Source of the DNA: Apiosordaria backusii
Lineage: Eukaryota > Ascomycota > Sordariomycetes > Sordariales > Lasiosphaeriaceae
Assembly: GCA_030549205.1 (NCBI GenBank)
Contig: JAUKTV010000004.1
Coordinates: 372,001-436,000 of the forward strand
Length of the DNA: 64,000 nucleotides
Direction of reading: 5' to 3'
Shown here: positions 48,489 through 58,879 of the stretch, piece after piece
Numbering within the stretch: the stretch's first letter is position 1
Layout of the letters: each line of letters opens with the position of its first letter
Program-made: the position numbers and the translations under genes
The notes under the pieces: generated by a model
Told to the model about the DNA's origin: nothing
Database searches by the model: none
The model's input: only the letters and a program-made list of their open reading frames with translations

Positions 48489-49406
48489 GATGGGGGACAG
48501 TAGTTAATATGCTGCTAGATCACTAGCATACTGGTCAGCTATTGTTCGCACATAACGTCACTCAGGGAGAAGCAACACACACCCTGCTGAGATGTCACCT
48601 CATCGAGATGCCAACCAAGGTTCAGAAGCGGTATTTAGTTGACTTTTAGAAGGAGCAGATGATGGGAGTCCCTTCAAGCGATGTCAACAGCAAAGGTTCG
48701 GCAAGACGATAATGAGGCTCCGAGCATGCGCAAGCTTGCCGTCAAGGCCGGCTTGGGCGTTGCTTGTGGTTGAGCGATAAGATAACGCTTGAAGATGGCG
48801 GGGTAGCTTGAGGGCAGTGAAGTGCTAAGCCTCTTCACAATAACGAACCACTTGAAGAAGTTGATGCGGGTTTTGTAGGCCCAAATGATATATGACACAG
48901 TGACAACAAGTTGGCCATCAACCCACGAACAAGCCGTTTCAAGTGGCTGCAGCAAGCAAAAGTGTCACATTCCCGGAAACTCACCTCATGGCAGCAACTG
49001 CCCCGCAACCCCCGATGATCATCACCAATGACGCCGAAGCTTGGACCATTGCTCAGTGCTCACGCCTGCCAAGCATCTGAGCTCACCAGCTTCCCGTGAT
49101 GCGCTGCCAGCTGCCTGCCAGGTGTCCCACCGTCTCAGGGCTCAGTTAGGGGCACTGATCAGGATAGGAAAGAACGACTTACACGCAATAGCAAGAACAC
49201 CCCACGAATTGCACAAAATTAATATGGGAAAATGAGGCTTGCGAAAATGGAATTTCGCCCTTGTATTGTTGAATGCTGCTCCGGTCATTTTGGGGGCCAT
49301 CATCGGATCAGTCCCAAGTGGTCTTTTTCGCTGCTCTCATCGTCTCATCGTTGAAGGTATGGGTTGTCTTGCACTGAATCTTAAAACAAGGAAACGCTCG
49401 GTCGCA
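48489..49406. promoter_or_regulatory. Divergent promoter region, LSB5-like and 49407 gene
   Basis: 0.9 kb between two divergent start codons. No gene and no recognisable operator. Small frames here (for example 48674-48955) are not supported. Confidence 0.5.
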
Positions 49407-51153
49407 ATGGCGGAGAAACTACGATCCCAGCTGGCTGGGAGGGTGACAAAAAAGTGAGTTGTCCTGACATTCCTGAAGCTTAATACGACTGACATAACAA
49501 AGTCTGCCGCGGTCAAGAGTCGCTCCCAACTCGGCTACTCACCAACCTACGTCCGTGACTGGGTTGCCTTTTCCCGACGAGCCCAAACAGACTTCAAAGG
49601 ATCCATACGACTTGGTTGACAGCTCTGAGGATGATCACAGAGCAGACAAGTCACGGCCGCGCGCGAAGAGACCACGATTGAACCCTAGCAATCACCCAAA
49701 CCATTCTGCTGGACAGCATGATGTGGAGAAAAAAGCTGATTTGAGGCATTACCCAACTCCTAAGCTTACAAGTGAGCCCTTCAATGCCTCTTCCACTGTT
49801 CATCTGTGGCCTTTTTCGGCAACAGACGACTCTGATGTTGTAAACCCCGGATCGCTCGCTGCTACCGTTGCGAACTTGGACAGCTTCATTGATGAGTCCT
49901 ATTCATATCAGCATCAGCCCGCTATACAAGTGGCGCCTCAAGCAGCCGACCACGAAGGAACTCAAGTGAAGCAGGAAGTCACAGACTGGATGCCTGTGCC
50001 TAACACTTCCAGAACATTAGGACATAGCAATTTTGGCAACAAGCAAGATCAGCCTCTCGCCGACTATGCCGGCCTTCCAGAGAGCCAGGAGCCCTGGAGG
50101 CTTCCCTACACAGACTACACAACAGATGATCATCAAAACACCGCTGTCGACTTTAGGCAGTTTGTCAACATTCCGGAGCAAGATGCAGAAGAGGAGAGAT
50201 TCTCTATGGGATCACTAGACGAAGAGGATCTAGCCAAGTTGGCGGACACCGTTGCTCCGCCGTCACATCAAACACCCCCGACGAGCGTTCTGCGTGAAAT
50301 CAGCAGTGTTTCATCCGTCAGGACGTATGATCCGAGTCTTCAAAGATCTTCTCCCGGCAAGGCCCATGAAGAGCCGGAGGAGGAGGAGCTGTTGGATTCC
50401 GACATTGATTGGAGCCCTATCTTGGAAGAGCTCGCGGTCCAGTCCAACCCACATCCCCTTGACCCCTCAGCCTCACAAGCTCACCTAGCCGTTGCACCCC
50501 TTGAAACACCACCTTCACAACACACCCCGAGTCGCGAGCCCACTCTTCAACCCTTCACCAGGTCACCCTTCCCACACACCCTCCGCGACAAGTCTCCGAT
50601 TTGCGGACTCTCCAACGCCACCGTGTTGCGCACCTGCTTTCGTCTCGGTCACCTCATCGCCGAAAACGTTCACAACTCCTCCCGTAAACAAAACGCCATT
50701 TATGAACTCTACGCCCGCGTGAACTACTCCCATCGCAACCGCCCCACTTCGACTCAAATCCCACACTTCAACGTCGTTCAGCACGACAGCTCGGCCCGGA
50801 TGCAGCATTTCCAGTTCATTGACTTGTGGAAAGATGCTAAGCCCTACGTCTGGGGTGTACTCGAGAACTGGAGACCCGACGGCGTCCTTGACAAGCAAAG
50901 CAGCGCGTTTCTCTCTTCCGGGCCACCTCCGTCGCAATTCACGCAGAATAATGAACAAGCTGGGCTTGAGAAGAAACTTTGTAGGTGTATTTGTCGTATT
51001 TCGAAGGCTGTTAAAGGAGAGAATCAGGCTGTTGGTCGGAATAAGAACAGGAACAATCATGAGATTGGGGGCTGGGTAATGAAAGTGATGTGGATTGAGG
51101 AGGTGAGCTGGAGCACGATCGAGAGAATGAGGGCCATTATTTGTCGGGAGTGA
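49407..51153 (+). CDS. Conserved-looking protein of unknown function, 565 aa
   Basis: Two exons, 49407..49453 and 49503..51153. The first encodes MAEKLRSQLAGRVTK before a GTGAGT donor. The 49-bp intron has a CTGAC branch-like site, and the phase-2 join restores a long frame that otherwise lacks an ATG. The N-terminal 350 residues look disordered and acidic, with a basic cluster resembling a nuclear signal (RPRAKRPRLNP, near residue 50). The C-terminal 200 residues look folded: SNATVLRTCFRLGHLIAENV, then IYELYARVNYS, FQFIDLWKDAKPY, and a final WVMKVMWIEEVSWSTIERMR segment. The pattern of a compact C-terminal domain after a disordered tail suggests a nuclear adaptor, but I cannot name a family. 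Confidence 0.75.
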
Positions 51154-51964
51154 GCAATGATCTAGAAGAAGGATGATCTAGCTTGGGGGACACATTTGCT
51201 TCGAATTACCTTCAAGAAAGGTTTGCTTATCTGCTAATATGTGTTGGAACGAAGTGGGAGGTACAGGTCAAAATGATGGTGACTATGGAAGAGGATTTGC
51301 TGGACATTGAGATCGTTGCTTATAACAGAAAAGTTCTTTATGAAGGGGCTGTTGCAATGTTATGGATGGGTTCATGATGGGGTTGTGAGATACTTACGAA
51401 GAGGTAATGGCATCGCATCTGATGAAGCTGTGACGTAGTAAGAGAAGGCATCTGCAAATCCACAGGAGCGAGCTTCTGAGTGTTTTGAGGAACTAGTGAG
51501 ACAGAATTAACCTAAGACACCTTACCCATGCCAATGCACGATAACATTTACAGGCTGGTTGTCCTCAGACCTCAGCAAGTACACCTACAAAGAGACAAAG
51601 CCACCACTGTAGTGCGTGGTGTCATTTGTGAGTACCTACTGACTGGACAATTTTCCCGATGCCAGAAATTCTCGAGTAGGCAGTCAGCCACACGTGTCAG
51701 CCTTATTCTGCATTCTCGGAGAGGTGGAGTGAAAGGGCATGAGCATATGCATGCAAGCCACTCGGCATCGTGGCAGGCTGTCAGTTGGGCAGACTTGAAG
51801 GAGGCGGAAGCTGCACCTTCCCCTCATTTTCTAAGACAGCAATAGCAGCTGGGTTTCTTCCATTAGTTTGCTTTAACCCTTCTCCTGATCAACGCTTTTT
51901 TCTCTTCATCTCTCTATCTCTCTATTTTGCTGTGTTGGCCAAATCTCAGTACCAATTTTGTCAT
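51154..51964. promoter_or_regulatory. Intergenic region before the ankyrin gene
   Basis: About 0.8 kb between two same-strand genes. It includes pyrimidine-rich sequence (near 51890-51930, CTCTCTATCTCTCTA) shortly upstream of the ankyrin gene start, as often seen in fungal core promoters. No other gene is seen. Confidence 0.5.
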
Positions 51965-54908
51965 ATGTTACTGTGGAAAATTGACCATGGAGGTCGTTGC
52001 GGCAGTTCCAGCTTCGTCGCGATCGGGCAGGCTCTGGGTGCCGTGCCAAAGATTATCAATGCATTGCGATCCATCACAGAGGCAAGGGACGACCTGATGT
52101 TTCTTGTGAATGAGGTATACAATCGAAGCACCCGCCAACCATCCTTACAAATGTTCTCATCCTAATAACCAGGAATCAGCTAGAAACCCTACGCGCAACC
52201 AACGCTAAAGTGGAAAGATTAAGAAGAATCTTCGCCCCGTCTTCACAGCCTTTGGACATGCAACCGACCGAACGGAGGGGCGAGAATGATCTGTCAGTGT
52301 CTGCAGACGATGTCTCACTCATACAGAAGGCCGAGTCGGAGCTCAAAGGCCTTGTGTCTGATCTCCAGTGCCTCCACGATAGTTGTGTGGATGGGAAAAA
52401 TATCAAGCGTGTGAAGTGGATATGGAACAAGAAGAAGGTGGCACAACTTTGTGAGCGCGCTCGATCTATTCGCACACATCTTCAATTTGTCGTCTCGACT
52501 ATCTGGATGGAGCACTCTGAGTAGGGCTTTCCCCGAGGTTTAGCTTTGACATGTGGAGCGACTAATTTTATCCTTTTAGGGAAGTGCTGCTCGAAATACG
52601 ATCCGTAACCTTCCAAAACCAGTCCGGTATAGCGAAGCTTCAAAGAAGCCTGGATTCAGCATCCACTGTCGTCCCAGAAGCGCCGACAGATGGCGATGCG
52701 AACTCCACGTCTACCGAGACGTCGGTTGACGCACTCGAGACGAAAGAACTCCGTGAACAGGACACCCAGGATAGTTTGATGACTGTCTCGGTGATGACGC
52801 CCGGATATTGCACAGAGGACTGTAGCTGTCGGTGCCATACTTCGAAGAAGCAGGCGCGGTCACCCTCGTGGCTCACCCCATTCGTCGGGTCGCTGATGGT
52901 CGAGTACGATATCACCGCCATTACAAAACCTGTGAGGTGCGATCGCCCAGGTTGTCAACGATCAGCCTCATCAACAAGCTTGGAATACAGCTTCCCGTCT
53001 TGGCTTTACTACTACAACTGCATGTTCAACATTTCTACTGGGAGTATGGCTGGCTATGGTGCATACCTTCGTTTGTCAGTACCTAGACAGGCTCCTCATG
53101 CGCTGGACATAATGCGTTTCTTGGACGGCAAGAACTGCTTTGAGCAGCTCAAGATACATTCCGAGATCGGAGGCATGTATTATCCAACGGACATGATCTT
53201 GCCAGGATGTTCGCTGTTTACTGTAGGTACTAGCCTTTTCCCAACATGATGTACGTATCCGTTTACTAAGCGTTCATTAGTTTGTTATAAGTTGGGGTGC
53301 GGATTACCAACTCGAGACAATGATGAAATACTGGTCAAACGTTCTGCCAATCACAGGCATAACCAGGTGAGTGTGGGACTGAAACGGCTACAATCTTTCA
53401 ATGACTGAAAGTGCTAATAAGCTCTGGTTAGCTTCGAGCGACAGCTCGTACACGGTTGGCTATCAGCGAACCACCATCGGCAGTCTTCACAGCGGGTTCA
53501 GATCTTGAAAAAAATTTTGTCACTGACAAAACGATCACACGAACGTACCATATGGCCTTTACATGATGCTATAAGGAAGACGAGCGACGTTGAATCAATC
53601 ATCATCCAACATCGGCACACAATCAACACACTGGATCATAGGGGCTGGGCTCCCATTCACATTGCAATACGATTTCATAATCATGTTGCTCTCAAATCCC
53701 TAATACGGCATGGTGCCGACGTCAATCTACAAGATTCTACAATGCAAGATACCCCACTGCATTGGGCAGTGAGAGACTTCTGCAGGGAATGTGTGGAAAC
53801 CCTTCTTGATTCGAAGTGCGAGGTCAGCCGTTACAACCGCCTCGGCCTTCTTCCAATCCATTTTATCAATGAACCCCATGACTGGGACGGAGATGGCAGG
53901 AAAAGTGTGGAAAGGAAAGACACCCTTGAGCTGTTATTAAAATACCTGCCTTGGCAAGCAACTGCCAAGTCCCTGAGATATGGCGAGACTATTTTGATAA
54001 TGTTAGCCGACAATGAAAGAATCAAGCCAGAGGCGTTTCGACTACTTTGTACCTTCATATTAGAAGGTGGGTTTGGGGTGGATCTAGACTCGCACGACAA
54101 CTCGGGATTCACGGCTGCGCTCCTCGCTGCGAAAGCGGGAAACCTCGAATGTCTACAAGTTTTGGTTGAAGCAGGGGCACGGCTTGATTCTGTCTGTGGG
54201 GAGGGAAATATTCTTCACCTGGCAGCTTGCTACGCTGACGTTGAGCTACTGAACTATCTTCGAACTCAAAACATGGAGCTTAATTGGTGTCTCACCAGTG
54301 AGTGGCATAACTCCACACCATGGGATGTGTTCCGATGGATCACTAGATGCGATCTTCTTGAACTTGTTGATTATGGATCTCGCCGTTCCTCCATAGCTGA
54401 AGCCCATGCTTTTGCTCTGCTATATAGCGAAGTGAGAGACAGAGCTCTACAACGGGAGCTTGATATGCTGTTGGAGATTATGGAACCATTGCGTCTAAAG
54501 CAAGGGAAAGAGGCAAGGAGGCGTCTAAAGCCACTGTTGGACTGGCATGAGGCGATGGAATGGGTGAAGGACTACGAAACCTATAGGACTCTGGGAATTC
54601 AGATCGACCAAGAAATGTGGGATGCAGCAATCGAGACAGTGCAGGAAAACATGGATCTATGCCGACGGGCGATGCGGACTTCACCATGGAGGCAAGATAT
54701 GGATATATGGGAAGAAGAAGACGACAAGGAAGATTACTCGAGTGCACGCAAGCAGTTTGACGATTTGCTTGTGGAGAAGTACGGCGCAGAGGCTATTCTG
54801 TACTACAGGGAGGAAACATTTGAGGAAGAGAGCGGAGAAACTGAGGGTGAATATGAGTTTGACGAAGCAACTGATAGCGATGGGGAGCTGGAAAGTGACG
54901 AAGAATGA
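51965..54908 (+). CDS. Ankyrin-repeat protein with fungal N-terminal domain; start frameshifted
   Basis: Five exons, 51965..52114, 52180..52520, 52580..53222, 53281..53366 and 53432..54908, all in frame, give 898 residues from the ATG at 51965. Introns are 58-65 bp. The N-terminus (SSFVAIGQALGAVPKIINAL) is the kind of helical domain that opens many fungal ankyrin and NLR-like proteins. A cysteine-rich block follows at about residue 240 (CTEDCSCRCHTSKK), as in related fungal ankyrin proteins. Ankyrin repeats lie at about 470-540 (RGWAPIHIAIRF; DTPLHWAVRDFCRECVETLL) and about 620-690 (GFTAALLAAKAGNLECLQVL; GNILHLAACYADVEL). The C-terminus is strongly acidic. The family-typical start MEVVAAV is present at 51987 but one base out of frame (see findings). 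Binding partners are unknown; ankyrin repeats mediate protein contacts. Confidence 0.8.
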
Positions 54909-56225
54909 ACGGACTCTTCATTTGGCGTATCTTCTGTATTTTAGGGTAAGCTTAAACCTCTTGGTCTATCAAACACAAGAGCGACTAAGCGCCGGATGTT
55001 AGAGGTCTTTTTTCAGGTTTCTATTTATGTTGATTGCATGGTAACGAGAAATATGCTACTTCTAAACGTATCGCAGACCGAACATTTGATCCAACACAAA
55101 TCCTCAGCCCATATCGATGACATCTTCATGGTGGGGAATGACCAAGCCCCCGGCCTTGTTGTTTACGCTCCACATTAGCGTGCTTGTAGGGCTGAAGTTA
55201 TCAGGGTCCTTTCAAGAATATTTGTGCAGTCATTGAGTTCTTGAAACACATTTTATATGTAGTGTTAGACTGCTCTTGACGGTAATCACATAACTACAAA
55301 CTTCAGAGGACACTCAAGATTCAAGCTTTCGACTTCACTGCAAGCTGTGAGGCTGACCCCCGACGTCATCTGTGGACATGAGGAGCTTGGGCCCAGTGGG
55401 GTCTTGGTGAATCTTGGCAAGGCAAGTTCCGAAACATTGGGGGGGGGAACACCCTCCTGTTTGACCTGTCATGTGCCGTCATCGCCCATTTCGCGGTTTG
55501 TTCGGCCCCGAAGCGAGTTGCGTGGCCTTGAAAGCAAAAATCGTTGAGGTCATTCTGAATTACCCTGTGGAAAACACCGGCCAGGGAATAAACAAAATAA
55601 ATGGAGACGAAAAAATGGCCAGCTCCCCGAGAAAATGCCCCCATGACCCTGAACCGAGGTATCCAAGCCTGGCAACCCTTTTTCTTTGACACATTTTCAG
55701 CGACCTCGTCGACCTCCCACTCAACAAAAATCAAAACGCCTCCTTGGCATCCCAAACTTTCTTTGACGAACGTAACCCAAGGCCCAATCTAAACGCTTGT
55801 CTTAAACAACACCTGTGTCAAGCTACCAGCAGCCTCGCCGTATATGCAAGCCACAATTGGTCGACTTATACACGTGAACTCTGTATGAACCGAGGCATCA
55901 GAGACGAGGCCAGTATCACAAGCTTAGAGAGCTCGACGTTGTTACGGAGGTGGAGGAGCTTTTAGGATCTACGATTTCCTGTCAATTTGGCTGGTATTTT
56001 CGACGGACTTGCACAGCTAGCTCTGTCGACCTTCTACTGGCAGCTTGACAGCTTCTCAGACGCTGAGACGCATCCAAACTAGCAAAATTAGCAACCAAAC
56101 CAATCTTCTTGAACCAAACATCAGACATCACATCAGACGACCCCCCTTTCTCAACCGACCTTACCCTACCTACCAATTTACCTACCCATCTATCTCCCCG
56201 CCACGGTTAACAACAACCACCCACC
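54909..56225. promoter_or_regulatory. Intergenic region before the acyl-CoA synthetase gene
   Basis: 1.3 kb with no supported gene. The last 150 bp are C/A/T-rich with CCTACC units and lead into the start context CACCATGCC of the acyl-CoA synthetase gene, consistent with its promoter and leader. Confidence 0.5.
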
Positions 56226-58454
56226 ATGCCAACCAATTACACCACCTCCCCCATCCCCCTCCGCAAAGTCCAAACCCCCCCTTACACCATCCCCGTTCCC
56301 AACCACCCCGAAATCCCAAACGAAACCATCCCCCGCCGCCACCCCAAAGCCCGCGATGGCCTCCTCGAGCGCCCCGCTCCCGACGTCAACACAACCTTTG
56401 ACCTCCTCAAGCGATCCGCGGAGCTCTACCCAGACGAACCCGCCATCGGCAGCAGAAAGCTGATCAAAGTCCACAAGGAAAACAAGAAAATCCCGAAAGT
56501 TGTGGATGGCAAGGAGGAGTTGGTGGAGAAGCAGTGGGTGTACTTTGAGCTGAGCGACTATAGTTACTCGACGTATGGGGAGTATTTTGGACAGGTGTTG
56601 GAGGTGGGAGCGGGGCTGAGGAAGTTGGGGTTGGAGGGGGGAAGAGATAGGGTGCATATTTTTGCTGCTACGAGGTATGTTTCTTCATCCCCTTTGCCGA
56701 TTGATATGATGAGAGAGGTTAACAGTGGAATGATAAACAGTCCCCAATGGCTCACCCTCTCCCACGCCTGCTCGTCACAGTCGCTTACGATTGTTACCGC
56801 GTATGACACGCTGGGAGCGTCGGGGGTGGAGCACTCGCTTCTTCAGTCCAAGGCGACAGCGATATTCATCGACCCCCACCTGTTGAAAACAGCGAAAAAG
56901 CCCCTCGAGGCAGCCGGGGACCAGATCAAATTCCTCATTTACAACAACGACTCCCACCAGCCCGTCCCCGACAGCGAAATCGAAGAGTTTAAATCCCAGC
57001 ACCCCAACCTCAAAGTCTTGAGCTTTGAGGAGTTGAGACAGCTGGGGGAGGACAACACCATCGAGCCCAACCCCCCGCAGGATCCAGAGGAGGTGTATTG
57101 CATCATGTACACCTCCGGCAGCACCGGCCCTCCAAAGGGTGTGCCGGTTAGTCATGGGGGTTTCGTGGCGGCAGTGGCGGGGTTGTATTCCGTCATGGAG
57201 GAGAGCGTCAGTCAGAAGGAGTATGTTCTTGCTTATTTGCCCCTGGCGCACATCTTTGAGTTGGTTCTGGAGAACCTGGCGATATTCGTCGGGGCTACGC
57301 TTGGTTATGGCAGTCCAAGAACGCTCAGTGATCAGAGTATGAGGAATTGCTACGGGGATATGAGAGCTTTCCGGCCGACGGTTATGGTGGGGGTGCCGCA
57401 GATTTGGGAGACGGTACGAAAGGGGGTGGAGGGGAAGGTGAATGGTGGGGGGTGGGTGATGAAGAATTTGTTTTGGGGGGCGTATGCGCTTAAGGATTTG
57501 ATGGTTAGGACGGGGTTGCCGGGGCAGGGGGTGTTGGATAAGCTTGTTTTTGATAAGGTACGGGTTATGACGGGGGGAAGACTCAGGTTTATCGTCAATG
57601 GAGCGAGTGGGATTGCGACGGGGACGCAAAGGTTTATGAGTTTGGTTGTCGCGCCGATGGTGAATGGGTATGGGCTTACCGAATCGTGTGGTAATGGAGC
57701 GCTGGGGTGCCCGCTGCAGTGGACGACAGACGCGATTGGGCCTATTCCTGCCGCGGTGGAGATGAAGCTGGTCAGTCTGCCGGAGCTGGATTACACGGTT
57801 GACCACCCTACCAACCCTCCTCAGGGGGAGATTCTGATTAGAGGGAAGCCAGTTCTGAAAGAGTACTTTGAGAACCCGGAGGAGACGGCCAAGGCGGTGA
57901 CGGAGGATGGGTGGTTCAGGACGGGGGATATCGGCCAGTTTGATCCGGATGGGCATGTGAGGGTGATTGACCGGTTGAAGAATCTAGTGAAGCTTCAGGG
58001 AGGGGAGTACATCGCGCTGGAGAAGCTCGAGGCGGTATATAGGGGTGCCGCGTACGTGCAGAACATCATGGTGCATGGGGACAGCGGGAGCCCGAGGCCG
58101 ATCGCGGTGGTGCTGGCGAACGACAAGGCGCTGGCGGAGAAGGCGAAGGAGTTGGGGGTGAGTGAGCAGGATATGCACCATAACAAGAAGGTCAGGGACG
58201 CGGTGCTCAAGAGCCTGCAGGCGGTGGCCAAGAAGAATGGGTTGAGTTCGATGGAGACTGTGGCTGGTGTTGTGGTGGTTGATGATGAGTGGACGCCGAA
58301 TAATGTGAGTTCTTTCTAGGTGTCCTGGAATCTTGAGAGAAACATGGCTAATAATGAGAAACAGGGCTTGGTCACAGCGACGCAAAAGGTCAACCGACGG
58401 GCGGTCAGGGAGAAGTACAAGAAGCAGATCCAGGAGGTTGTGGGCAACCAGTGA
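56226..58454 (+). CDS. FAA1: Long-chain fatty acid-CoA ligase (acyl-CoA synthetase)
   Basis: Three exons, 56226..56674, 56741..58304 and 58365..58454, give 700 residues, the usual length for fungal Faa1-type enzymes. The enzyme activates long-chain fatty acids to acyl-CoA with ATP, for lipid synthesis, import or degradation. Splicing yields HIFAATSPQWLTLSHAC at the first junction and WTPNNGLVTATQKVNRRAVR at the second. The AMP-binding P-loop YTSGSTGPPKGVPVSHG is at about residue 272, YGLTESCGNGALGCP near 460, and the acyl-CoA synthetase signature DGWFRTGDIGQFDPDGHVRV near 538, followed by DRLKNLVKLQGGEYIALEKL. The first intron is 66 bp, stop-free and a multiple of three. No signal peptide or clear peroxisomal C-terminus is seen (it ends VVGNQ). 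Convergent with the Doa4-like gene. The symbol is by homology. Confidence 0.92.
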
Positions 58455-58879
58455 GGGATGAACCGGGTCTTCTCTTCTTTGATTACAAGCCATGGGTGTG
58501 ATGTCAGGGCGTTGGGATGGAGTTTGTGGCATATATGTGTTTTGTGTATTGTAGTTAGGATCAACGAATCAAGCTCATATCACAATGTCTGTTTTCTTTT
58601 GAAACAAGCAAAACACGTTTTCGATGGTATCACAAGTAGCTAATGAATCCCCACGCCTTTGCTAACGAACAGACAGCCGCCGACCAAGAAGTAACCAAAA
58701 TGCTTCGCCCATCACCATGCCACCGTGATGCTTTTCCAAGACAAAAAGAACTCCGGATATATACCCATCTATTACCACACCGCTGTTGAACCCGAGTACC
58801 TGACCGTTTGGTTTAGCTCGCCACCTGCCATGTCCCCAAGTTTAAGGTCCAATGGTATCCAGACCCCACCTTTTGTCAC
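58455..58879. other. Convergent 3' intergenic region
   Basis: 425 bp between two stop codons facing each other. It must hold both transcripts' 3' ends. No gene or clear terminator signal is seen. Confidence 0.5.

Noticed and set aside
56775..57956. 393-codon minus-strand open frame inside the acyl-CoA synthetase gene
   Set aside because: It is antisense to a clear enzyme. The peptide is mostly R, H, P and L from reverse-complemented codons with G/C-biased third positions, and shows no domain.
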